This document shows, in pieces, positions 52,015 through 64,000 of a stretch of DNA of 64,000 nt (its first letter is position 1; each line of letters begins with the position of its first letter). The notes under the pieces were generated by a model. It had not been told where the DNA came from, made no database searches, and saw only the letters and a list, made by a program, of their open reading frames with translations. The stretch comes from Calliopsis andreniformis (lineage: Eukaryota > Arthropoda > Insecta > Hymenoptera > Andrenidae). A program made the position numbers and the translations under genes. The stretch lies in contig NW_027480423.1 of the NCBI RefSeq assembly GCF_051401765.1, positions 8,990,001 through 9,054,000 of the forward strand. The letters are read 5' to 3'.

Positions 52015-55000
52015 AGGTTGCCTGGAACGTACAAATGACCATCACTTTCACACGGGTTGCAATTATTCCTGTTATAGGATGGAAAGACTGTTGGATTTTT
52101 ATTGTATTTTACGCTTCGGGCGTTGACTTCTAAGGCCCTAACTATTCGATCTGGTGGAGCAACGCCCTAGAGTGAAGCCTAGGTTGCCCGGAACGTAGAA
52201 ATGACCAGAATTTTCACACTGGTTGCTATTATTCGTTTTACACGATCGAAAATCTGTTATATTTATATTGTATTTTATGCTTCTGGCGCTGACTTCTTAG
52301 GCCCTAACTTTTCGATCTGGTGGAACAACGCCCTAGAGTGAAGCCTAGGTTGCCCGGAACGTAGAAATGACCATCACTTTCACACTGGTTGCAATTATTC
52401 CTGTTATACGATGGAAAAGCTCTTGTATATTTAACGTATTTTATGCTTCGGGCATTGACTTCTATGGTCTACCTATTCGATCTGGTGGAGCAACGCCCTA
52501 CAGTCAAGCCTAGGTTGCCCGGAACGTTGAAATGAACATAACTTTCACACTGGTAGCAATTATTCGTTTTATACAATGGAAAAACTGTTCTATTTATTTT
52601 GTATTTTATGCTGCGGTCGTTGACTTCTATGGCCCGACCTATTCGATCTGGTGGAGCAACACCCTACAGTCAAGCCTAGGTTGCCCGGAACGTAGAAATG
52701 ACCATCACATTCACACCGGTTGCAATTATTCATGCTATACGTTGCAAATACTGTTGCATTTTTAATCTAATTTATGCTTCTAGCGTTGACTGCTAAGGGC
52801 GTAGCTATTAGATGTGGTGGAGTAACGCCCTAGAGTGACGCCTCGGTTGCCCGGAACGTAGAAATGACCATCACTTTCACACTGGTTGCAATTATCCCTG
52901 TTATACGATGGAAAAGCTCTTGTATATTTAATGTATTTTATGCTTCTGTCGTTGACTTCTTAGGCCCTAACTATTCGATCTGGTGGAACGACGCCCTAGA
53001 GTGAAGCCTAGGTTGCCCAGAACGTAGAAATAACCATCACTTTCACACTGGTTGCAATTATTCCTGTTATACGATGGAAAAACGCTTGTATATTTATTGT
53101 ATTTTATGCTTCGGGCGTTGACTTCCATGGCCCTACCTATTCGATTTGGTCGAGCAACTGCCTACGGTGAAGCCTAGGTTGTCAGAAACGTAGAAATGAA
53201 CATAACTTTCACACTGGTAGCAATTATTCGTTTTATACAATGGAAAAGCTGTTCTATTTATTTTGTATTTTATGCTTCGGGCGTTGACTTCTAAGGCCCT
53301 AACTATTCGATCTGGTGGTGCAACGCCCTAGAGTGAAGCCTAGGTTGCCCGGAACGTAGATATGACCATAACTTTTACACTGGTAGCAATTATTCGTGTT
53401 ATACAATGGAAAAACTGTTGTATTTATTTTGTATTTTATGCTTCGGGCGTTGACTTCTAAGGCGCTAACTGTTGGATCTGGTGGAGCAACGCCCTAGAGT
53501 GAAGCCTAGGTTGCCCGGAACGTAGAAATGACCATAACTTTCACACTGGTTGCTATTATTCGTTCTATACGATGGAAAAACTGTTATATTTATGTTGTAT
53601 CTCATGCTCCTGGCGTTGACTTCTTAGGCCTTAACAATTCCATCTGGTGGAACAACGACCTAGAGTCAAGCCTCGGTTGACCGGAACGTAGAAATGACCA
53701 TAACATTCACACCGGTTGCAATTATTCATGCCATACGTTGGAAAAACTGTTGCATTTTTATTGTAATTTATGCTTCTAGCGTTGACTGCTAAGGGCGTAG
53801 CTATTAGATGTGGTGGAGTAACGCCCTAGAGTGACGCCTACGTTGCCTGGAACGTAGAAATGACCATTACTTTCACAATGTTTCCAATTACTCATTTTAT
53901 ACGATGGAAAAACTGTTGCATCTTTATTGTATTTTATGCTTCTGGCGTTGACTTCTAAGGCCCTAACTATTCGATCTGGTGGAGCAACGCCCTAGAGTGA
54001 AGCCTAGGTTGCCCGGAACGTAGAAATGACCATAACTTTCACACTGGTTGCTATTATTCGTTTTATACGATGGAAAAACTGTTACATTTATATTGTATTT
54101 TATGCTTCTGGCGTTGACTTCTATGGCCCTACCCATTCGATTTGGTGGAGCAACACCCTACAGTGAAGCCTAGGTTGTCAGAAACGTAGAAATGAATATA
54201 ACTTTCACACTGGTAGCAATTATTCGTTTTATACAATGGAAAAACTGTTCTATTTATTTTGTATTTTATGCTTCTGGCGTTCACTTCTTAGGCCCTAACT
54301 ATTCGATCTGGTGGAACAACGCCCTAGGGTGAACCCTAGGTTGCACGGAACGTAGAAATGACCATAACTTTCACATCGGTAGCAATTATTCGTTTCATAC
54401 GATGGAAAAACCGCTCTATTTATTTTGTATTTTATGCTTCGGGCGCTGACTTCTAAGGCCCTAACTATTCAATCGGTTGCAGCAACGCCCTAGGGTGGAT
54501 CCTAGGTTGCCCGGAAAGTAGAAATGACCATAACTTTCTTACTGGTTGCAATTATTCGTTTTATACGATGGAAAAACTGTTGTATTGATATTGTGTTTTA
54601 TGCTTCTGGCGTTGACTTCTAAGGCACTAACTATTCAATCTGTTGGAGCAACGCCCTAGGGTGTAGCCTAGGTTTCCCGGAAAGTAGAAATGACCACAAC
54701 TTTCATACTGGTTGCAATTACTCGTTTTATATGATGGAACAACTGTTGTATTTATATTGTATTTTATGCTTCTGGCGTACACTTCTTAGGCCCTAGCTAT
54801 TCGGTCTGGTGGAACAACGCCCTAGGGTGAAGCCTAGGTTGCCCGGAACGTAGAAATGACCATAACTTTTACACTGGTAGCAATTATTCGTTTTATACAA
54901 TGGAAAAACTGTTCTATTTATTTTGTATTTTATGCTTCGGGCGTTGACTTCTTAGGCCCTAGCAATTCGATCTGGTGGAACAACGCCCTAGAGTGAAGCC

Positions 55001-55831
55001 TAGGTTGCCTGGAACGTACAAATGACCATCACCTTCACACGGGTTGCAATTGTTCCTGTTATAGTATGGAAAGACTGTTGTATTTTTATTGTATTTTATG
55101 CTTCGGGCGTTGACTTCTAAGGCCCTAACTATTCGATCTGGTGGAGCAACGCCCTAGAGTGAAGCCTAGGTTGCCCGGAACGTAGAAATGACCAGAACTT
55201 TCACACTGGTTGCTATTATTCGTTTTATACGATGGAAAAACTGTTATATTTGTATTGTATTTCATGCTTCTGGCGTTGACTTCTTAGGCCCTAACTTTTC
55301 GATCAGGTGGAACAACGCCCTAGAGTGAAGCCTAGGTTGCCCGGAAAGTAGAAATGACCATACCTTTCATACTGGTTTCCATTATTTGTTCTATACGATG
55401 GAAAAGCTGTTGTATTTATACCGTATTTTATGCTTCTGGCGTTGACTTCTTATGCCCTAACTATTCCATCTGGTGGAACAACGCCCTAGGGTGAAGGCTG
55501 GGTTGGCCGTAACGTAGAAATGACCATAACTTTCACACCGGTAGCAATTATTCGTTTTATACAATGGAAAAACTGTTCTATTTATTTTGTATTTTATGCT
55601 TCGGGCGTCGACTTCTAAGGCCCTAACTGTTTGATCTGGTGGAGCAACGCCATAGAGTGAAGCCTAGGTTGCCCGGAATGTAGAAATGACCATAACTTTC
55701 ACACTGGTTGCTATTATTCGTTCTATACGATGGAAAAACTGTTATATTTATATTGTATCTCATGCTCCTGGCGTTGACTCCATAGGCCTTAACAATTCGA
55801 TCTGGTGGAACAACGCGCTAGAGTGAAGCCT
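52015..55831. repeat. 3.82-kb higher-order unit, copy 2 (3,817 bp)
   Basis: This directly follows copy 1 and is followed by a third, shortened copy. Copies 2 and 3 share the 2-base loss (GGTCTACC) that copy 1 lacks, so they are each other's closest relatives and the third copy came from the second. Confidence 0.9.
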
Positions 55832-57449
55832 AGGTTGCCTGGAACGTACAAATGACCATCACTTTCACACGGGTTGCAATTATTCCTGTTATAGGATGGA
55901 AAGACTGTTGTATTTTTATTGTATTTTACGCTTCGGGCGTTGACTTCTAAGGCCCTAACTATTCGATCTGGTGGAGCAACGCCCTAGAGTGAAGCCTAGG
56001 TTGCCCGGAACGTAGAAATGACCAGAATTTTCACACTGGTTGCTATTATTCGTTTTACACGATCGAAAATCTGTTATATTTATATTGTATTTTATGCTTC
56101 TGGCGCTGACTTCTTAGGCCCTAACTTTTCGATCTGGTGGAACAACGCCCTAGAGTGAAGCCTAGGTTGCCCGGAACGTAGAAATGACCATCACTTTCAC
56201 ACTGGTTGCAATTATTCCTGTTATACGATGGAAAAGCTCTTGTATATTTAACGTATTTTATGCTTCGGGCATTGACTTCTATGGTCTACCTATTCGATCT
56301 GGTGGAGCAACGCCCTACAGTCAAGCCTAGGTTGCCCGGAACGTTGAAATGAACATAACTTTCACACTGGTAGCAATTATTCGTTTTATACAATGGAAAA
56401 ACTGTTCTATTTATTTTGTATTTTATGCTGCGGTCGTTGACTTCTATGGCCCGACCTATTCGATCTGGTGGAGCAACACCCTACAGTCAAGCCTAGGTTG
56501 CCCGGAACGTAGAAATGACCATCACATTCACACCGGTTGCAATTATTCATGCTATACGTTGCAAATACTGTTGCATTTTTATTGTAATTTATGCTTCTAG
56601 CGTTGACTGCTAAGGGCGTAGCTATTAGATGTGGTGGAGTAACGCCCTAGAGTGACGCCTACGTTGCCTGGAACGTAGAAATGACCATTACTTTCACAAT
56701 GTTTCCAATTACTCATTTTATACGATGGAAAAACTGTTGCATCTTTATTGTATTTTATGCTTCTGGCGTTGACTTCTAAGGCCCTAACTATTCCATCTGG
56801 TGGAGCAACGCCCTAGAGTGAAGCCTAGGTTGCCCGGAACGTAGAAATGACCATAACTTTCACACTGGTTGCTATTATTCGTTTTATACGATGGAAAAAC
56901 TGTTACATTTATATTGTATTTTATGCTTCTGGCGTTGACTTCTATGGCCCTACCCATTCGATTTGGTGGAGCAACACCCTACAGTGAAGCCTAGGTTGTC
57001 AGAAACGTAGAAATGAATATAACTTTCACACTGGTAGCAATTATTCGTTTTATACAATGGAAAAACTGTTCTATTTATTTTGTATTTTATGCTTCTGGCG
57101 TTCACTTCTTAGGCCCTAACTATTCGATCTGGTGGAACAACGCCCTAGGGTGAACCCTAGGTTGCACGGAACGTAGAAATGACCATAACTTTCACATCGG
57201 TAGCAATTATTCGTTTTATACGATGGAAAAACCGCTCTATTTATTTTGTATTTTATGCTTCGGGCGCTGACTTCTAAGGCCCTAACTATTCAATCGGTTG
57301 CAGCAACGCCCTAGGGTGGATCCTAGGTTGCCCGGAAAGTAGAAATGACCATAACTTTCTTACTGGTTGCAATTATTCGTTTTATACGATGGAAAAACTG
57401 TTGTATTGATATTGTGTTTTATGCTTCTAGCGTTGACTTCTAAGGCACT
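55832..57449. repeat. 3.82-kb higher-order unit, copy 3 (shortened)
   Basis: This aligns with copy 2 at offset 3,817 up to about 56,581, then at 2,821, so 996 bp (six monomers) are missing in register. It then follows copy 2 until about 57,449, where AACTGTTTGATCTGG replaces AACTATTCAATCTG. The remainder of the unit is replaced by the 3,652-bp block. Confidence 0.87.
56570..56600. other. In-register 996-bp deletion junction
   Basis: The left side matches copy 2 near 52,750 and the right side matches it near 53,761. The two joined monomers are close relatives, both with a TACGTTG core and CTTCTAGCGTTGACTGC. The join removed the TTTAATCTAATTTATGC variant and restored TTTATTGTAATTTATGC. Confidence 0.82.
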
Positions 57450-57469
57450 AACTGTTTGATCTGGTGGAG

Positions 57470-60400
57470 CAACGCCCTAGAGTGAAGCCTAGGTTGCCCG
57501 GAATGTAGAAATGACCATCACTTTCACACTGGTTGCAATTACTCCAGTTATACGATGGAAAAGCTCTTGTATATTTAATGTATTTTATGCTTCGGGCGTT
57601 GACTTCTATGGCCCTACCTATTCGATCTGGTGGAGCTATGCCCTACAGTCAAGCCTAATTTGCCCGTAACGTAGAAATGAACATAACTTTCACACTGGTA
57701 GCAATTATTCGTTTTATACAATGGAAAAACTGTTCTATTTATTTTGTATTTTATGCTTCCGGCGTTGACTTCTATGGCCCGACCTATTCGATCTGGTGTA
57801 GCAACACCCTGCAGTCAAGCCTAGGTTGCCCGGAACGTAGAAATGACCATAACATTCACACCGGTTGCAATTATTTATGCTATACGTTAGAAAAACTGTT
57901 GCATTTTTATTGTAATTTATGCTTCTAGCGTTGACTTCTAAGGCCGTAGCTATTCGATGTGGTGGAGAAACGCCCTAGAGTGAAGCCTAGGTTGTCCGCA
58001 ACGTAGAAATGACCATTACTTTCATACTGTTTGCTATTATTCATTTTATACGATGGAAAAGGTGTTGTACTTATATTCTATTTTATGCTTCTAGCGTTGA
58101 CTGCTAAGGCCGTAGCTATTAGATGTGGTGGAGTAACGCCCTAGAGTGACGCCTACGTTGCCTGGAACGTAGAAATGACCATTACTTTCACAATGTTTCC
58201 AATTATTCATTTTATACGATGGAAAAACTGTTGTACTTATATTGTATTTTATTCTTATGGCGTTGATTTCTAAGTCCCTAGCTATGCGATCTGGTGGAGC
58301 AACGCCCTAGAGTGAAGCCTAGATTGCCCGGAAAGTAGAAATGACTATAACTTTCACATCGGTAGCAATTATTCGTTTTATACGATGGAAAAACTATTCT
58401 ATTTATTTTGTATTTTATGCTTCGGGCGTTGACTCCTAAGGCCCTAACTATTCAATCGGTTGCAGCAACGCCCTAGGGTGGATCCTAGGTTGCCCGGAAA
58501 GTAGAACTGACTATAACTTTCACACTGGTTGCAATTATTCGTTTTATACGATGGAAAAGCTGTTGTATTTATACCGTATTTTATGCTTCTGGCGTTGACT
58601 TCTTATGCCCTAACTATTCCATCTGGTGGAACAACACCCTAGGGTGATGCCTAGGTTGCCTGGAACGTAGAAATGTCCATAAGTTTCACACCGGTAGCAA
58701 TTATTCGTTTTATACGATGGAAAAACTGTTGTATTTATATTGCATTTTATGCTTCGTGCGTTGACTTGTAAGGCCCTAACTATTCAATCTGTTGGAGCAA
58801 CGCCCTTGGGTGAAGCCTAGGTTTCCAGGAACTTAGAAATGACCATAACTTTCACATCGGTAGCAATTATTCGTTTTATACGATGGTAAAACTGTTGTAT
58901 TTATTTTGTATTTGGTGCTTCTGGCGTTGACTTCTTAGGCCTTAACTATTCGATCTGGTGGAGCAGAGCCATAGAGTGAAGCCTAGGGTGTCCGGAAAGT
59001 AGAAATGAACATTATTTTCACACTGGTTGCAATAATTCGTTTTATACGATGGAAAAACTGTTGTATTTATTATGTATTTTATGCTTCTGACGTTGTATTT
59101 TAAGGCCGCAGCTATTCGATGTGGTGGAGCAACGCCCTAGAGTGAAGCCTAGGTTGCCCGGAACCTAGAAATGACCATTACTTTCACACTGGTTGCAATT
59201 ATTCGTTTTATACGATGGAAAAGCTGTTGCATTTATTTTGTATTTTATGCTTCGGGCGTTGACGTCTAAGGCCCTAACTATTCAATCGGTTGCAGCAACG
59301 CCCTAGGGTGGATCCTAGGTTGCCCGGAAAGTAGAAATGCCCATAACCTTCATACTGGTTGCAATTATTCGTTTTATACGATGGAAAAACTGTTGTATTG
59401 ATATTGTATTTTATGCTTCTGGCGTTGACTTCTAAGGCACCAACTATTCGATCTGGTGGAGCAACGCCCTAGAGTGATGCCGAGGTTGCCCGGAACGTAG
59501 AAATGACCATCACTTTCAAAGTGGATGCAATTATTCCGGTTATATGATGGAAAGACTGTTGTATTTTTATTGCATTTTATGCTTCGGGCATTGACTTCTA
59601 AGGCCCTAACTATTCAATCTGTTGGAGCAACGACCTAGGGTGTAGCCTAGGTTGCCCGGAACGTAGAAATGACCACAACTTTTATACTGGTTGCAATTAC
59701 TCGTTTTATATGATGGAAAAACTGTTGTATTTATATTGTATTTTATGCTCCTGGCGTTCACTCCTTAGGCCCTAACTATTCGATCTGGTGGAACAACGCC
59801 CTAGGGTGAAGCGTAGGTTGCCCGGAACGTAGAAATGACCATAACTTTCACATCGGTAGCAATTATTCGTTTTATACGATGGAAAAACTGTTCTATTTGT
59901 TTTGTATTTTATGCTTCGGGCGTTGACTTCTAAGGCCCTAACTATTCAATCGGTTACAGCAACGCCCTAGGGTGGATCCTAGGTTGCCCGGAAAGTAGAA
60001 GTGACCATAACTTTCTTACTGGTTGCAATTATTCGTTTTATACGATGGAAAAACTGTTGTATTGATATTGTGTTTTATGCTTCTGGCGTTGACTTCTAAG
60101 GCACTAACTATTCGATCTGGTGGAGCAACGCCCTAGAGTGAAGCCGAGGTTGCCCGGAACGTGGAAATGAACATCACTTTCAAACTGGTTGCAATTATTC
60201 CGGTTATATGATGGAAAGACTGTTGTATTTTTATTGCATTTTATGCTTCGGGCATTGAGTTCTAAGGCCCTAACTATTCAATCTGTTGGAGCAACGCCCT
60301 GGGGTGTAGCCTAGGTTGCCCGGAAAGTAGAAATGACCACAACTTTCATACTGGTTGCAATTACTCGTTTTATATGATGGAACAACTGTTGTATTTATAT

Positions 60401-61121
60401 TGTATTTTATGCTTCTGGCGTACACTTCTTAGGCCCTAACTATTCTATCTGGTGGAACAACGCCCTAGGGTGAAGCCTAGGTTGCCCGGAACGTAGAAAT
60501 GACCATAACTTTTACACTGGTAGCAATTATTCGTTTTATGCAATGGAAAAACTGTTCTATTTATTTTGTATTTTATGCTTCGGGCGTTGACTTCTAAGGC
60601 CCGAACTGTTGGATCTGGTGGAGCAACGCCCTAGAGTGAAGCCGAGGTCGCCCGGAACATAGAAATGGCCATAACTTTCACATTGATTGCTATTATTCGT
60701 TCTATACGATGGAAAAACTGTTATATTTATATTGTACCTTATGCTTCTGGCGTTGACTTCTTAGGCCCTAGCAATTCGATCTGGTGGAACAACGCCCTAG
60801 AGTGAAGCCTAGGTTGCCTGGAACGTACAAATGACCATCACCTTCACACGGGTTGCAATTGTTCCTGTTATAGTATGGAAAGACTGTTGTATTTTTATTG
60901 TATTTTATGCTTCGGGCGTTGACTTCTAAGGCCCTAACTATTCGATCTGGTGGAGCAACGCCCTAGAGTGAAGCCTAGGTTGTCCGGAACGTAGAAATGA
61001 CCAGAACTTTCACACTGGTTGCTATTATTCGTTTTATACGATGGAAAAACTGTTATATTTGTATTGTATTTCATGCTTCTGGCGTTGACTTCTTAGGCCC
61101 TAACTTTTCGATCAGGTGGAA
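57470..61121. repeat. 3,652-bp higher-order unit, copy 1
   Basis: This is exactly 22 x 166 bp and repeats at 61,122. It includes a GGTGGATCCTAGG monomer type in several places (about 58,477, 59,307 and 59,969) and variants such as GTATTTGGTGCTTC (58,908) and GACGTTGTATTTTAAGG (59,090). Its last 650 bp or so (about 60,470-61,121) resemble 51,010-51,500 of the 3.82-kb unit. Confidence 0.9.
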
Positions 61122-64000
61122 CAACGCCCTAGAGTGAAGCCTAGGTTGCCCGGAACGTAGAAATGACCATCACTTTCACACTGGTTGCAATTACTCCAGT
61201 TATACGATGGAAAAGCTCTTGTATATTTAATGTATTTTATGCTTCGGGCGTTGACTTCTATGGCCCTACCTATTCGATCTGGTGGAGCTATGCCCTACAG
61301 TCAAGCCTAATTTGCCCATAACGTAGAAATGAACATAACTTTCACACTGGTAGCAATTATTCGTTTTATACAATGGAAAAACTGTTCTATTTATTTTGTA
61401 TTTTATGCTTCCGGCGTTGACTTCTATGGCCCGACCTATTCGATCTGGTGTAGCAACACCCTACAGTCAAGCCTAGGTTGCCCGGAACGTAGAAATGACC
61501 ATAACATTCACACCGGTTGCAATTATTTATGCTATACGTTAGAAAAACTGTTGCATTTTTATTGTAATTTATGCTTCTAGCGTTGACTTCTAAGGCCGTA
61601 GCTATTCGATGTGGTGGAGAAACGCCCTAGAGTGAAGCCTAGGTTGTCCGCAACGTAGAAATGACCATTACTTTCATACTGTTTGCTATTATTCATTTTA
61701 TACGATGGAAAAGGTGTTGTATTTATATTCTATTTTATGCTTCTAGCGTTGACTGCTAAGGCCGTAGCTATTAGATGTGGTGGAGTAACGCCCTAGAGTG
61801 ACGCCTACGTTGCCTGGAACGTAGAAATGACCATTACTTTCACAATGTTTCCAATTATTCATTTTATACGATGGAAAAACTGTTGTACTTATATTGTATT
61901 TTATTCTTATGGCGTTGATTTCTAAGTCCCTAGCTATGCGATCTGGTGGAGCAACGCCCTAGAGTGAAGCCTAGATTGCCCGGAAAGTAGAAATGACTAT
62001 AACTTTCACATCGGTAGCAATTATTCGTTTTATACGATGGAAAAACTATTCTATTTATTTTGTATTTTATGCTTCGGGCGTTGACTCCTAAGGCCCTACC
62101 TATTCAATCGGTTGCAGCAACGCCCTAGGGTGGATCCTAGGTTGCCCGGAAAGTAGAAATGACTATAACTTTCACACTGGTTGCAATTATTCGTTTTATA
62201 CGATGGAAAAGCTGTTGTATTTATACCGTATTTTATGCTTCTGGCGTTGACTTCTTATGCCCTAACTATTCCATCTGGTGAAACAACACCCTAGGGTGAT
62301 GCCTAGGTTGCCTGGAATGTAGAAATGTCCATAAGTTTCACACCGGTAGCAATTATTCGTTTTATGCGATGGAAAAACTGTTGTATTTATATTGCATTTT
62401 ATGCTTCGTGCGTTGACTTGTAAGGCCCTAACTATTCAATCTGTTGGAGCAACGCCCTTGGGTGAAGCCTAGGTTTCCAGGAACTTAGAAATGACCATAA
62501 CTTTCACATCGGTAGCAATTATTCGTTTTATACGATGGTAAAACTGTTGTATTTATTTTGTATTTGGTGCTTCTGGCGTTGACTTCTTAGGCCTTAACTA
62601 TTCGATCTGGTGGAGCAGAGCCATAGAGTGAAGCCTAGGGTGTCCGGAAAGTAGAAATGAACATTATTTTCACACTGGTTGCAATAATTCGTTTTATACG
62701 ATGGAAAAACTGTTGTATTTATTATGTATTTTATGCTTCTGACGTTGTATTTTAAGGCCGCAGCTATTCGATGTGGTGGAGCAACGCCCTAGAGTGAAGC
62801 CTAGGTTGCCCGGAACCTAGAAATGACCATTACTTTCACACTGGTTGCAATTATTCGTTTTATACGATGGAAAAGCTGTTGCATTTATTTTGTATTTTAT
62901 GCTTCGGGCGTTGACGTCTAAGGCCCTAACTATTCAATCGGTTGCAGCAACGCCCTAGGGTGGATCCTAGGTTGCCCGGAAAGTAGAAAAGCCCATAACC
63001 TTCATACTGGTTGCAATTATTCGTTTTATACGATGGAAAAACTGTTGTATTGATATTGTATTTTATGCTTCTGGCGTTGACTTCTAAGGCACTAACTATT
63101 CGATCTGGTGGAGCAACGCCCTAGAGTGATGCCGAGGTTGCCCGGAACGTAGAAATGACCATCACTTTCAAAGTGGATGCAATTATTCCGGTTATATGAT
63201 GGAAAGACTGTTGTATTTTTATTGCATTTTATGCTTCGGGCATTGACTTCTAAGGCCCTAACTATTCAATCTGTTGGAGCAACGACCTAGGGTGTAGCCT
63301 ATGTTGCCCGGAACGTAGAAATGACCACAACTTTCATACTGGTTGCAATTACTCGTTTTATATGATGGAACAACTGTTGTATTTATATTGTATTTTATGC
63401 TTCTGGCGTACACTTCTTAGGCCCTAACTATTCTATCTGGTGGAACAACGCCCTAGGGTGAAGCCTAGGTTGCCCGGAATGTAGAAATGACCATAACTTT
63501 TACACTGGTAGCAATTATTCGTTTTATACAATGGAAAAACTGTTCTATTTATTTTGTATTTTATGCTTCGGGCGTTGACTTCTAAGGCCCTAACTGTTGG
63601 ATCTGGTGGAGCAACGCCCTAGAGTGAAGCCTAGGTTGCCCGGAACGTAGAAATGACCATAACATTCACACTGATTGCTATTATTCGTTCTATACGATGG
63701 AAAAACTGTTATATTTATTTTGTATCTTATGCTTCTGGCGGTGACTTCTTAGGCCCTAGCAATTCGATCTGGTGGAACAACGCCCTAGAGTGAAGCCTAG
63801 GTTGCCTGGAACGTACAAATGACAATCACCTTCACACGGGTTGCAATTGTTCCTGTTATAGTGTGGAAAGACTGTTGTATTTTTATTGTATTTTATGCTT
63901 CGGGCGTTGACTTCTAAGGCCCTAACTATTCGATCTGGTGGAGCAACGCCATAGAGTGAAGCCCAGGTTGCCCGGAACGTAGAAATGACCAGAACTTTCT
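61122..64000. repeat. 3,652-bp higher-order unit, copy 2 (shortened, cut by window)
   Basis: This follows copy 1 at an offset of 3,652 up to about 63,315, then at 2,988, so 664 bp (four monomers) are missing. The end of the window corresponds to about 61,012 of copy 1, so the unit is nearly complete and the array continues beyond 64,000. Confidence 0.88.
63315..63335. other. In-register 664-bp deletion junction
   Basis: To the left, GGAACGTAG matches about 59,665 of copy 1. To the right, CTTTCATACTGG followed by ATGGAACAACTG matches about 60,347 onward. The two source monomers are near-identical, which allows an in-register join. Confidence 0.82.

Larger units (their letters stand above)
1..64000. 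repeat. Satellite array, ~166-bp monomer, fills the window
   Basis: Every part of the window is a copy of one unit of about 166 bp. The landmark AGGTTGCCCGG recurs at 1, 167, 333 and onward, always in the same orientation, giving about 385 copies. In the consensus, monomer positions 1-50 hold the AGGTTGCCCGGAACGTAGAA start and a TTTCACACTGGTTGC stretch. Positions about 51-105 are A+T-rich. Positions about 106-166 are G+C-richer and end in GCCTAGG, which spans the monomer boundary. Neighbouring monomers differ visibly, while monomers many units apart can be almost identical, so the array has higher-order structure. No single-copy DNA, transposon or gene interrupts it, and both ends lie inside the array. 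A centromeric or heterochromatic role is inferred from the organisation and is not shown by the sequence. Confidence 0.98.

Noticed and set aside
1..64000. CRISPR array
   Set aside because: The repeat is 166 bp with no short direct repeat alternating with unique spacers, and all sequence belongs to one family.
1..64000. Transposable element or retroelement insertions
   Set aside because: I found no terminal repeats, target-site duplications, poly-A tails or coding remnants. All sequence can be assigned to the monomer.
1..64000. tRNA, 5S rRNA or other RNA gene repeated in tandem
   Set aside because: The size is compatible with a tandem RNA gene, but I see no box A/box B pair, cloverleaf, 5S internal control region or consistent T-run terminator, and monomers vary freely along most of their length.
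1..64000. Telomeric or simple-sequence repeat tracts
   Set aside because: No TTAGGG-, TTTAGGG- or TTAGG-type runs or microsatellites were seen. CCCTAGGG occurs only as a single short palindrome per monomer.
1..64000. A new multi-gene biological system
   Set aside because: No coding region can be supported anywhere. What is unusual here is the repeat architecture, reported above.

Overview
The whole window is one uninterrupted array of tandem satellite DNA. The repeat unit (monomer) is about 166 bp, and roughly 385 copies run head to tail in the same orientation from the first base to the last. I found no gene, RNA gene, transposon, CRISPR array or single-copy sequence. This points to a eukaryotic chromosome, most likely centromeric or pericentromeric heterochromatin or another large satellite block. 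The sequence alone does not identify the species. My hand-derived consensus monomer is about 41% G+C. A monomer this long is close to the DNA held by one nucleosome plus linker.

Above the monomer level the array is a patchwork of large, recent tandem duplications that abut or slightly overlap, each with its own unit length. From left to right they are: a mixed left edge (1-3,600) containing an out-of-register junction at 2,320; a 5.64-kb unit (3,600-9,239, then 9,240-13,286); a 7,131-bp unit in two copies (10,690-17,820 and 17,821-24,951) with a nested 12-monomer repeat of 1,989 bp made of two 6-monomer halves; an 11.1-kb unit in two copies (24,137-35,252 and 35,253-45,871); a 2,159-bp unit in two copies (45,789-50,106); a 3.82-kb unit in two full copies and one shortened copy (48,196-57,449); and a 3,652-bp unit in one full copy plus one shortened copy that runs off the window (57,470-64,000). 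Paired copies differ by only scattered single bases and by gain or loss of whole monomers (1, 2, 4, 5 or 6 at a time). That is the signature of unequal exchange in register.

No genes work together here. The open reading frames in the window are 62-85 codons long and recur only because the DNA recurs. Because 166 is not divisible by 3, the reading frame shifts at every monomer, so no long frame can persist. The most notable non-repeat signal is a motif at monomer positions 51-67 that matches 7 of the 9 essential bases of the CENP-B box. It is present in some monomer variants and lost in others. It is a candidate only, since a match this good is not rare by chance. I see no previously undescribed protein-coding or defence system in this window.
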